Below, in pieces: positions 6,688-12,878 of a stretch of DNA of 41,764 nucleotides (position 1 is the first letter of the stretch; every line of letters begins with the position of its first letter). The DNA lies in the IMG/VR virus record IMGVR_UViG_3300046777_002295, positions 1-41,764 of that record. One strand, written 5' to 3'. The translations under genes and the position numbers were made by a program. The notes under the pieces were generated by a model. It had not been told where the DNA came from. It made no database searches and worked only from the letters and a program-made list of their open reading frames with translations. Source of the DNA: a virus.

Positions 6688-6860
6688 GTTTCACAGATGA
6701 TTGTGAAAAAAATCACATGTGATAAATATCACAATTAAACTGGTCAGTGTAATCGTGAAATCTTTCACATGTGAAATGTTTCACAATTAGAACGCATGTT
6801 CTAGTAGAACAAATGTTTCACCATGAACCCCTATAGAGTCAGTAGACGTCGACCAGAGTG

Positions 6861-6909
6861 GTAGACTATTACAAATCCCATAGGCCATGTAGACGATTAT
6901 AAATCCCAT
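6861..6909. repeat. 21-bp direct repeat pair
   Basis: The 21-mers at 6861-6881 and 6889-6909 begin GTAGAC and end AAATCCCAT; they differ at two positions. The start-to-start period is 28 bp. They fall in the only part of the array free of TGTGA dyads (6786-6943). Confidence 0.85.
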
Positions 6910-7054
6910 CGAATCAGTATACTTATATGAACATTTGTTCTATTGTGAAATACATCACACCATACCCGACCGAATCACTCATGTATGTTGTGAAATGATT
7001 CACAATGTGATTTGTGAAATGATTCACACAAAGATTACAATTCGATGACATGCC

Positions 7055-7083
7055 TTGACAGGCTTTTGGATTTGTGTTATTCG
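7055..7083 (+). promoter_or_regulatory. weak candidate early promoter
   Basis: TTGACA (7055-7060) is followed after 17 bases by TATTCG (7078-7083), a poor -10. It lies between TGTGA dyads and points at the rightward block. The -35 box is itself inside a GCC-TTGACA-GGC inverted repeat. Confidence 0.3.
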
Positions 7084-7271
7084 CACGTGCGCATACACAC
7101 ACACACCCCTGACATTGTGATACATTTCACAATACCCATCACATCGTGAAATAATTCACATGAAACCCTACTGAATCAGTCGAAGATTACAGTTTCATTA
7201 CAATGCTATTTTGGGGTTGCATAGTTATTCTATACATGCTACCATAGCCCCCATGATGAATATCGGGTATG

Positions 7272-7283
7272 CCCCCTAGGGGG
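7272..7283. repeat. GC-rich palindrome
   Basis: CCCCCTAGGGGG is a perfect 12-bp palindrome at the start of a segment (7260-7560) with many runs of 5-9 C or G. A partial copy, CCCCCTAGGG, lies at about 7542. Confidence 0.8.
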
Positions 7284-7577
7284 TGCACCCCCCCGCTCTC
7301 CGGCGGTGCGATTCATAGCACGTACATTCACAATTCACCCCGAAATGAGTGCACTAGGTGCACCGTCACCCCCTACGAAATCGGGGGGGTGGCATTGCGA
7401 TTCGTGATAGCCAGTCTAGACCGGAAACCGACGGGGGGGGGTATACCCCCCCGATGATAATTACGGCAGATGTGAGAAGTGGTGTGTAGTGAATGACGGG
7501 TAAGGGGGTGAATTATGCACGGAAACCAACGGGGAGTAATCCCCCTAGGGTGTACCTTAACAATTCGATATATGACG

Positions 7578-7609
7578 ATTCACACCCCCGATATACGGGG
7601 GGTGTGAAT
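7578..7609. repeat. GC-rich inverted repeat before the first early gene
   Basis: ATTCACACCCCC pairs with GGGGGGTGTGAAT around a short A/T loop. It has the same build as the hairpins between later early genes (arms TTCAC-C-run and G-run-GTGAA), but lacks a parS core. The first parS lies 18 bp downstream. Confidence 0.8.
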
Positions 7610-7627
7610 TGTGTACACACCCTATCA

Positions 7628-7643
7628 TGTTTCACGTGAAACA
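7628..7643. promoter_or_regulatory. parS: parS site 1
   Basis: TGTTTCACGTGAAACA, the canonical bacterial ParB-binding site, is present without a mismatch. The palindrome extends to 18 bp (7627-7644). It lies 17 bases before the first rightward gene. Confidence 0.85.
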
Positions 7644-7660
7644 TAGACGAGGGGTATAGC

Positions 7661-7876
7661 ATGATGAATTACATTCGGCGTGGCAACATTCACGGGGTAT
7701 GGGGTATGCAATCGAATGCCAGTGAATGGGTGGCTGGTGTGTTGACGTTACCCCTATGGGTGGTTGCGTTAGTAATTCGGGTATTGTACCGATGTATGGT
7801 TGGTGTGTTGCGTTTCATCATTGCGGTCGTTGCGGGTATGTGTTATATGGCTCATGACATCGTAACGGGTAAGTAA
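7661..7876 (+). CDS. small membrane protein
   Basis: A 71-residue protein starts behind GAGGGG (six bases spacing). The region from about 24 to 62 is a nearly continuous hydrophobic stretch broken by R-V-L-Y-R-C, suggesting two membrane spans with a short basic turn. It is the first gene of the rightward block and is flanked by parS sites 1 and 2. No family is recognised; a membrane-targeted early protein such as a host-takeover or superinfection factor is possible. Confidence 0.6.
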   Translation: MMNYIRRGNIHGVWGMQSNASEWVAGVLTLPLWVVALVIRVLYRCMVGVLRFIIAVVAGMCYMAHDIVTGK

Positions 7877-7908
7877 TAAATAATAATTATTGCGGTGTGT
7901 ACACAATT

Positions 7909-7951
7909 CACCCCCCCCGTATATGTTTCACGTGAAACATTCGGGGGGGTG
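7909..7951. repeat. GC-rich inverted repeat centred on parS 2
   Basis: A C-run (CACCCCCCCC) and a G-run (GGGGGGGTG) flank parS 2, giving an almost loopless palindrome of about 43 bp. It fills the gap between two early genes. As RNA it would be a long hairpin; it is not followed by a T-tract. Confidence 0.8.
7924..7939. promoter_or_regulatory. parS: parS site 2
   Basis: The sequence TGTTTCACGTGAAACA is a perfect copy, between the 7661 and 7998 genes. Confidence 0.85.
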
Positions 7952-7997
7952 TGAAATCGGTGGGTAATTCGGGGGTATGTATGAAAGGCATAACACA

Positions 7998-8870
7998 ATG
8001 CAACACACACACACCCCCCACGAGCTGGCTATGATGCTAGTGAAATTGTACGAATTGGTGCATGGTCGGAAACCATCAGAAATCACCCGTGATGCTATCA
8101 ATAGTGTTATGGGTCGTTTCGTTGCATCACGTAAGGATTTCGGTGCATCATCACTATTTCAGCGTTTCGGTGAATCCCGCAACATTTCGTCATTCGGTGA
8201 ATGGGTATTGACACACTACGCTGGTCTAGTTGACGATGCACGGGAAAAATACAACGAATCACTAGACGAATTAGAATCAGCGTACCAAACCGCCAGTGGT
8301 AACGTTTCCGACCATCGGTTGGATGATGGCGTTGACGATGCACGTATAGCTGAATTATTTCACCCCGATATTGAGTCTGAAATAGACGAAAAAATAGGGG
8401 GTAGCACGTGGTTTCGATGTATCGGGGGGATTCACGGTATAGACGTGATTTCTGACGATGACAGCGACATCACGACGGAAATATATGACGGTGTGTATAG
8501 TGCTACGAATGACGTTGAAACCGCAATAGGAAACCACCGTCAGGCCGTGAATGATTACAAATTACGGGTGGAGGCCATTCGTAACGTACAATCACAATAC
8601 AAATCATACAAGTACGCCATTTCGATGGCGATACATGACGATTTACCGAAATTACTACAAATTATCATATCGGGGGATGAAATCTCCGAAACCGATGATT
8701 TGTGTAAGGGGTATATTGACGGGTATACAATCGAAACCGAATGGGATGACGATAATGGGGTATACGTACCATACATTACGGGTATAGACTCGGCAGAAAT
8801 GTATGAAATCATGTACCCCGATGACTGGTCGAATTATTGTATTTATGTTGACGCAGTAACGAATAAGTAA
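7998..8870 (+). CDS. hypothetical early protein, acidic
   Basis: The product is 290 residues if translation starts at ATG 7998, nine bases after GAAAGG; an in-frame ATG at 7977 is possible but has no spaced ribosome-binding site. It begins M-Q-H-T-H-T-P-H-E and is rich in Asp and Glu through the middle, with repeated D-D-A and S-D-D-D words. No motif or family is recognised. Early position and acidity are compatible with a DNA-mimic or host-protein-binding role, which is speculation. Confidence 0.65.
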   Translation: MQHTHTPHELAMMLVKLYELVHGRKPSEITRDAINSVMGRFVASRKDFGASSLFQRFGESRNISSFGEWVLTHYAGLVDDAREKYNESLDELESAYQTASGNVSDHRLDDGVDDARIAELFHPDIESEIDEKIGGSTWFRCIGGIHGIDVISDDDSDITTEIYDGVYSATNDVETAIGNHRQAVNDYKLRVEAIRNVQSQYKSYKYAISMAIHDDLPKLLQIIISGDEISETDDLCKGYIDGYTIETEWDDDNGVYVPYITGIDSAEMYEIMYPDDWSNYCIYVDAVTNK

Positions 8871-8901
8871 TAATAATCACCCCCCCGAATTACCCCCCGA
8901 T

Positions 8902-8950
8902 TTCACCCCCCTCCGAATATGTTTCACGTGAAACATTCGGGGGGGTGAAT
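8902..8950. repeat. GC-rich inverted repeat centred on parS 3
   Basis: TTCACCCCCCTCCGAATA and TTCGGGGGGGTGAA flank parS 3, forming an approximately 49-bp palindrome with small mismatches. It is the same module as at 7909, 9545 and 10718. Confidence 0.8.
8920..8935. promoter_or_regulatory. parS: parS site 3
   Basis: TGTTTCACGTGAAACA is again perfect, in the gap between the 7998 and 8986 genes. Confidence 0.85.
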
Positions 8951-8985
8951 ATAGCGGAGGGTATACTCCCTATAGGGGGTATCAC

Positions 8986-9519
8986 ATGCAATTTATGCAA
9001 CATGATGCTGAATCATTCGACCAATTCGATACTATGCGATTTCGTGCATTGCAGTCAACATGTCGCAATATGTACCGATTACAATCACGGGTAAGTAATT
9101 CATTACATGATTTGTGGATGGGTAATAGGGGGTGTACGTCATCCCCCGTTAATACCATACTCAACTGGGTGTATGACTATTCACCAACTAGTAACGGGGT
9201 ATGTTGGTCGTTGGATTTCAACAAATCACGATATAACTGCTTACAGACACAGGCACAATTTCACGTGCTATTTACGGGGGGCATTTTAACATGCACCCAA
9301 AATGGTGGGGTATATCGTAGGGTATACAATGGGGATAATTCACTATATGTATTCAGTCGTGATGAATGCAAGCTGATTATGTATACTGTTTTACACCATT
9401 TTATACAATCGGAGCTGATACACATATACAGCAATCATACCGCCATATCACGGTCTATGGTAGAAATGATGCATAGTAATGCTACTACAGCTCGGCTTAT
9501 TTATAACACATACAAGTAA
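8986..9519 (+). CDS. hypothetical early protein
   Basis: The 177-residue protein starts behind AGGGGG with six bases spacing. It contains scattered Cys residues and a C-terminal helical region, but no recognisable domain. It is bounded on both sides by parS-centred hairpins (sites 3 and 4). Confidence 0.6.
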   Translation: MQFMQHDAESFDQFDTMRFRALQSTCRNMYRLQSRVSNSLHDLWMGNRGCTSSPVNTILNWVYDYSPTSNGVCWSLDFNKSRYNCLQTQAQFHVLFTGGILTCTQNGGVYRRVYNGDNSLYVFSRDECKLIMYTVLHHFIQSELIHIYSNHTAISRSMVEMMHSNATTARLIYNTYK

Positions 9520-9544
9520 TAATCACGGGTATACCCTCCCCTAT

Positions 9545-9590
9545 ATTCACCCCCCCGAATGTTTCACGTGAAACATTCGGGGGTATGAAT
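9545..9590. repeat. GC-rich inverted repeat centred on parS 4
   Basis: ATTCACCCCCCCGAA and TTCGGGGGTATGAAT flank parS 4. The A/T-G-run-parS-C-run-A/T order is the same as in the other copies. Confidence 0.8.
9560..9575. promoter_or_regulatory. parS: parS site 4
   Basis: The 16-mer TGTTTCACGTGAAACA is perfect, between the 8986 and 9624 genes. Confidence 0.85.
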
Positions 9591-9623
9591 ACAGGGGGGA
9601 AATCATACCGAATGGAGCTGATT

Positions 9624-9863
9624 ATGCGAGATGTAAATACACACCCTATGGTCGTAACGCTGAATAAATACTCTGGCTATTATCGGGGGGTACTGATTCA
9701 GCTGAATGTTGACATCCCTACATATCGCACGAATATGCACTGGGTACATACTGCTATTGACAAGGTGAAGCGTACCATTGTACGAAATCGCCGAGAGGGT
9801 GAGCGTATGGCATTGGAGTTACAAATCCAACTGTCGCACCTCATCAAAGTAACTGCTGAATAA
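9624..9863 (+). CDS. hypothetical early protein, basic
   Basis: A 79-residue protein is predicted from ATG 9624, which has GGAG six bases upstream; in-frame ATGs at 9585 and 9612 are less well placed. It contains a basic cluster (K-V-K-R-T-I-V-R-N-R-R) in a predicted helix, which could bind nucleic acid. No family is recognised. Confidence 0.55.
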   Translation: MRDVNTHPMVVTLNKYSGYYRGVLIQLNVDIPTYRTNMHWVHTAIDKVKRTIVRNRREGERMALELQIQLSHLIKVTAE

Positions 9864-9892
9864 TTGACGATTTCCCCCCTGTATTCATCCCC

Positions 9893-9910
9893 CCGTATCG
9901 CATGATACGG
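9893..9910 (+). terminator. intergenic hairpin without parS
   Basis: CCGTATC and GATACGG pair around GCAT between the 9624 and 9948 genes. No T-tract follows. It replaces the parS hairpin in this gap, so hairpins rather than parS alone may be the constant feature of the early gaps. Confidence 0.45.
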
Positions 9911-9947
9911 AGTGATGATTGTATAAGTGTATTGTATTGGAGGGATT

Positions 9948-10715
9948 ATGCAGACTGATGCAAAGCAGACCGAATCGGTCAAAGTTGAAACGGGTATCCC
10001 CCTGACTGCGGTCAAGCAGTTTATTGACGAGCTAGGGATTCACTACCCCACCTTGTGCCTAAAGCAGGAAGCTGGGTATACTCGGGGGGAAATGCCACTG
10101 GAAGCTGGGTATAACGGTCTGATTTATTGGGATGATTTCCGCAAAGCTCACGATAACACAGACTGCGCCAGCTTGGTGCATGAGTGGTCAGATTTACATG
10201 ACGCAGTTATGAAACGGGTAACGAAGGCCTACAATATCCAGCAACTTCCCCAGCTGGTATTCGGCACTGCGGTCGAATGGGTAGCAGACCGTTTCCCCCA
10301 TGCCTGCAAGTGTGAGAATTGTAGTGCTGTGCCATTTCTATATGATTCAGCACTATACCGAGCGTATGATTATTATAGTAAGACGATTGTACAGCTCAAT
10401 CCCAAGCAGGGGGATTTATACCCAGTGGTCGACCGTGAAACGATGAAAGCAGTAAATATGACTGCGCTCATCCCAGTTTCACATAGACGGTCAGAAGCAA
10501 TGCACAAGCTATACATGCTGATTTGTACTATTTCCAATGCACAAATCAAAGCTGATATGCTAGACGCTCTGACTGCGGAGGTGGGTGCATCTCGGGAAAT
10601 CATTACAAAAATACTGGCTTACTTGGATAATGGTATAGACGTTTCTACCCAGTTTCCAAGTTACGAGTGGATTGTAATGCGAAATGTATCGGCGAGTATG
10701 ATTTCCGAATTGTAG
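9948..10715 (+). CDS. hypothetical early protein with HxCxCxxC motif
   Basis: The protein is 255 residues from ATG 9948 (GGAGGG, three bases before the ATG region). A cysteine/histidine cluster, F-P-H-A-C-K-C-E-N-C, lies near residues 122-131 and may bind zinc. The same cluster (F-A-H-S-C-M-C-D-D-C) occurs in the 13338 gene, so the two look like distant paralogues. No enzyme motif is visible. Confidence 0.65.
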   Translation: MQTDAKQTESVKVETGIPLTAVKQFIDELGIHYPTLCLKQEAGYTRGEMPLEAGYNGLIYWDDFRKAHDNTDCASLVHEWSDLHDAVMKRVTKAYNIQQLPQLVFGTAVEWVADRFPHACKCENCSAVPFLYDSALYRAYDYYSKTIVQLNPKQGDLYPVVDRETMKAVNMTALIPVSHRRSEAMHKLYMLICTISNAQIKADMLDALTAEVGASREIITKILAYLDNGIDVSTQFPSYEWIVMRNVSASMISEL

Positions 10716-10717
10716 CT

Positions 10718-10763
10718 GAATCACCCCCCCCGAATGTTTCACGTGAAACATTCGGGGGGATTC
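10718..10763. repeat. GC-rich inverted repeat centred on parS 5
   Basis: GAATCACCCCCCCCGAA and TTCGGGGGGATTC flank parS 5, forming a 46-bp palindrome directly upstream of the ribosome-binding site of the next gene. Confidence 0.8.
10735..10750. promoter_or_regulatory. parS: parS site 5
   Basis: TGTTTCACGTGAAACA without mismatch, between the 9948 and 10778 genes. It is the last parS copy; the next gap holds a hairpin of different sequence. Confidence 0.85.
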
Positions 10764-10777
10764 TATGGAGGTGTATG

Positions 10778-10999
10778 ATGGGAAATAATGAAGCATGTAA
10801 TGCGACATGTGAGCATACGATGACAGTATTTACTTCATCCAATGCGAAGTGGTCGGAGTGTAGCAAGTGTGATTGTATTGTACTGATTCATATTGACTGT
10901 TACGAGTGTGGCGCAGTCATTGTGATAAGTGAGGGTGAGCATGTATACCAAGATGGTAAATATTATCATTATCATTGTACTGACGGGGGGATTGTATGA
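10778..10999 (+). CDS. small Cys-rich protein, zinc-ribbon-like
   Basis: The 73-residue protein starts at ATG 10778, five bases after GGAGGT. It has C-N-A-T-C, C-S-K-C-D-C and C-Y-E-C clusters followed by H-Y-H-C, typical of a compact treble-clef or zinc-ribbon fold. It may bind DNA, RNA or protein. Its stop overlaps the next start by ATGA. Confidence 0.6.
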   Translation: MGNNEACNATCEHTMTVFTSSNAKWSECSKCDCIVLIHIDCYECGAVIVISEGEHVYQDGKYYHYHCTDGGIV

Positions 11000-11277
11000 A
11001 ACATACTGAACGGGTGCGGGAAATCAAAGCTCAAGCTGACCGCTTGGGGTATGAATTGCACCAGCTAGGAAGTGGGAAGTGGGGTGTCACTTTTACGGGT
11101 GCCAACATTTACGCTCTAAAGGTGACTGTTGGCACATTGGATAAAGTGGAGGGATTTCTAGACGGGGTAGAGTGGATTATTTCCGATTCCGAGAAGTGGA
11201 CGAGATTACACTGGGCAGGCATAGTTGACTCTGCACGAAGCCGAGTTATTGTAGAAACCGAAGGGGAAGGTGAATAG
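10996..11277 (+). CDS. hypothetical early protein
   Basis: This 93-residue protein starts with a basic helix (E-R-V-R-E-I-K-A-Q-A-D-R-L-G-Y), followed by a beta-rich part with G-K-W-G-V-T-F and T-L-D-K-V-E-G-F-L. Small phage proteins with this helix-then-sheet layout are common, but none has a firm function I can name. It overlaps its upstream neighbour by four bases, implying translational coupling. Confidence 0.55.
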   Translation: MKHTERVREIKAQADRLGYELHQLGSGKWGVTFTGANIYALKVTVGTLDKVEGFLDGVEWIISDSEKWTRLHWAGIVDSARSRVIVETEGEGE

Positions 11278-11278
11278 C

Positions 11279-11980
11279 ATGAAGTTACAATTTCGTCATG
11301 ATACACAATACACACCGAATGAATCAGAAGCTGTCGAATTATTGACTCGTAACTATTACGCTGTATTCGATTGCGCCAAGATAGCACAGCTCGAGCGTAT
11401 GTCACCATGTCAACTGGTGGATATTATCACCCATGACATTCACTCATACGTATTATTTTCAGATTATGAAGCAGGCTTGTTATCATATAATTACCCCACA
11501 AAAGACGTGAGTCATATTATGAATCTATATGTAGATGTGCATAGACTCCACCACGAAGAGCTTGTGCGCCATTATCGTAATGAGTCTGCGGTAGATGATG
11601 ATGCGAAGCGTAATGAATACAAGTATTTTATGATGCTCCACGAGCAGGATGAAAGCGAGCTGTCATATCAGCGTACATCACTACGCAAAAAAGTAGGGGA
11701 AATGGCTGACACCCTCACTGCACATTGTGAGAATACTGTGGTATATCAGTCTACACACACTATAGAGGGGGGTATGTTTTTAGGTGAATACAATAGGCAA
11801 TATGAAAGATTGAGTCTATTGCAGTACAAGTATGCAGTCAGTCAGCTTCGTATGATTATGTTGAGTGAATTACGCAGTGGTGCGGGTGATTTACAAAGCC
11901 AGCTGGCCTTGCGTAAATCTATTCAAGAGTATGCTGACAAGCTTTGTGGGTATGTATCGAAATACCCTTTTTGGAAGTAA
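11279..11980 (+). CDS. hypothetical early protein
   Basis: The 233-residue, mostly helical protein starts at ATG 11279 after GGAAGGTG. It carries the segment S-E-L-S-Y-Q-R-T-S-L-R-K-K-V-G-E-M, which recurs in altered form in the 13848 gene product (S-E-L-A-Y-R-R-N-A-L-G-S-K-V-G-H-I). No domain is recognised. Confidence 0.6.
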   Translation: MKLQFRHDTQYTPNESEAVELLTRNYYAVFDCAKIAQLERMSPCQLVDIITHDIHSYVLFSDYEAGLLSYNYPTKDVSHIMNLYVDVHRLHHEELVRHYRNESAVDDDAKRNEYKYFMMLHEQDESELSYQRTSLRKKVGEMADTLTAHCENTVVYQSTHTIEGGMFLGEYNRQYERLSLLQYKYAVSQLRMIMLSELRSGAGDLQSQLALRKSIQEYADKLCGYVSKYPFWK

Positions 11981-11986
11981 TATATA

Positions 11987-12021
11987 CCCCCCCTATAGTA
12001 TCACTTGGTACTATAGGGGGG
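11987..12021. repeat. GC-rich intergenic inverted repeat without parS
   Basis: CCCCCCCTATAGTA (11987-12000) pairs with TACTATAGGGGGG (12009-12021) around TCACTTGG. It has the same C-run/G-run frame and the same downstream segment (GATTCTATGGAGGTG) as the parS 5 hairpin, but a different core. Confidence 0.85.
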
Positions 12022-12039
12022 ATTCTATGGAGGTGCATT

Positions 12040-12264
12040 ATGCACAAGTATATTGTAACGAATGAAGACGGGATGAAACGGGTAACTGTGGGGAAGTTAT
12101 CGAAGGCACTACAGGCAGTGTTATCCCCTAAAGCCACTGTGGTGGATTATGACATTATGCCAAGTGGGCACTATTGCTTTCGGGTGAATGTACATTATAC
12201 CTATGAAAAAAATGGGTATGTATACAGTCAGACCGTTGACGTGGAAGACCACGGTGAATTGTAA
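12040..12264 (+). CDS. hypothetical early protein
   Basis: A 74-residue protein begins at ATG 12040, five to six bases after GGAGGT. It has a short basic N-terminal part (G-K-L-S-K-A-L-Q-A-V) and beta-rich C-terminal half with many tyrosines. Its leader sequence is closely similar to that of the 10778 gene. Function unknown. Confidence 0.55.
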   Translation: MHKYIVTNEDGMKRVTVGKLSKALQAVLSPKATVVDYDIMPSGHYCFRVNVHYTYEKNGYVYSQTVDVEDHGEL

Positions 12265-12338
12265 TGGTAATGCTTTGTGGCAGTGTGATTTGTATGGTAT
12301 TGTGCATAATTATTCTAGTTGACTATAATCGTAAGTGA
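12264..12338 (+). CDS. 24-residue putative membrane peptide
   Basis: The start codon overlaps the preceding stop (TAATG). The peptide M-V-M-L-C-G-S-V-I-C continues as an uninterrupted hydrophobic helix and ends D-Y-N-R-K, a one-span membrane peptide with a basic tail. Coupled translation and coding-like composition support it, but the length is small and a -10-like TATAAT lies inside it. Confidence 0.35.
   Translation: MVMLCGSVICMVLCIIILVDYNRK
12300..12329 (+). promoter_or_regulatory. candidate internal promoter
   Basis: A perfect TATAAT at 12324-12329 has a weak -35 (TTGTGC, 12300-12305) at 18 bases. It would read into the hairpin and gene at 12396. Confidence 0.3.
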
Positions 12339-12350
12339 TAGTAACTGCAC

Positions 12351-12381
12351 TGCACCACTGGGGATTGTACCCAGTGGTGCA
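12351..12381 (+). terminator. strong intergenic hairpin
   Basis: TGCACCACTGGG pairs perfectly with CCCAGTGGTGCA around a 7-nt loop, and ATTATT follows. It is either a weak terminator or a 5' mRNA stabiliser placed just before the GGAGGG site of the 12396 gene. Confidence 0.5.
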
Positions 12382-12395
12382 TTATTGGAGGGTAT

Positions 12396-12878
12396 ATGAC
12401 AAAGAAAAGTAAGACTACCCCATACATGGTAGAGCATAGTTGGCATATCACCAAGAAAGATAATGCTAACGTGACCAATATCGGCACATTATACTCATAT
12501 ATCAGCACCTATGTAGAGCGTGATGAATTGCAGTTAATTCATGACAAGTTTATGAAGAAACTGCGTAAGATAGGCTTTGATAAATCAGCATACGATACAC
12601 AACTGATTACAAAGCTGTATGTGCAGAAGGTGTATACATGGCTGTACAATTCACACCCACAGACATCAAAACTGTTTTATTGGGATTCATCCCGTAATGA
12701 AGAGGTGACTGGTGTAGAGCATATGTATCGGGTGACAGCACTGCATGGCGCAGAAGGCCAGCAGTCATTGTACGAGGTGATTGTGTACGCAGACAGTATC
12801 GAGAATGTAAGCCTGCCCAAATACCATGCAGGCAGTATTGTGAGTATTTGTTTATTGCATGACATGGAGGTGAAGTGA
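12396..12878 (+). CDS. hypothetical early protein
   Basis: The 160-residue protein starts behind GGAGGG. The first half is basic and helical (K-K-L-R-K-I-G-F-D-K-S), the second half beta-rich. The segment K-K-x-G-F-D-K-S also occurs in the 17153 gene product (G-K-K-G-F-D-K-S-S), so the pair may share a short module. No function is recognised. Confidence 0.6.
   Translation: MTKKSKTTPYMVEHSWHITKKDNANVTNIGTLYSYISTYVERDELQLIHDKFMKKLRKIGFDKSAYDTQLITKLYVQKVYTWLYNSHPQTSKLFYWDSSRNEEVTGVEHMYRVTALHGAEGQQSLYEVIVYADSIENVSLPKYHAGSIVSICLLHDMEVK

Larger units (their letters stand above)
6519..6941. promoter_or_regulatory. GAAC-N4-GTTC dyads interleaved with the TGTGA dyads
   Basis: Exact GAAC-N4-GTTC cores lie in the 14-mers starting at 6519, 6572, 6663, 6789 and 6928, with degenerate versions at 6555, 6646 and 6806. 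The spacer is usually GCAT. The shape equals the Gram-positive LexA (DinR) SOS-box core, although flanking bases are A/T or C. Most lie 5-10 bases from a TGTGA dyad. They may bind LexA or a phage regulator. Confidence 0.7.
6494..7160. promoter_or_regulatory. array of 14 TGTGA-N6-TCACA dyads
   Basis: Sixteen-base dyads occur at 6494, 6536, 6589, 6605, 6680, 6702, 6718, 6754, 6770, 6944, 6989, 7013, 7116 and 7145. Twelve match TGTGA-N6-TCACA exactly; those at 6754 and 7145 begin with C. The commonest spacer is AATGTT. Three pairs abut end to end (6589/6605, 6702/6718, 6754/6770). The half-site and spacing equal the CRP/FNR-family consensus; the right half with AATGTT also reads TGTTTCAC, half of parS. 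Such an array fits operators for a dimeric regulator or replication iterons. Confidence 0.85.
6238..7660. other. divergent non-coding regulatory hub
   Basis: This 1.4-kb stretch separates the leftward and rightward gene blocks and holds no gene I can support. It contains a possible short RNA (6298-6518), a dense array of two kinds of dyads (6494-7160), direct repeats, a candidate promoter, and a GC-rich segment with long G and C runs and palindromes (7260-7610). The first of five parS sites lies at its right edge. It is the natural place for early promoters and possibly the replication origin, but neither is proven. Confidence 0.8.

Noticed and set aside
6494-7160. CRISPR array
   Set aside because: Repeats are short palindromic dyads with irregular spacing and no unique spacers of constant length, and no cas gene is present.
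7269-7457. A 62-residue protein in the GC-rich part of the hub
   Set aside because: No ribosome-binding site, composition dominated by C/G runs, and it lies across palindromes; not supported as coding.
7260-7460. G-quadruplex
   Set aside because: Long G runs exist but four closely spaced runs on one strand were not found; hairpins explain the segment better.
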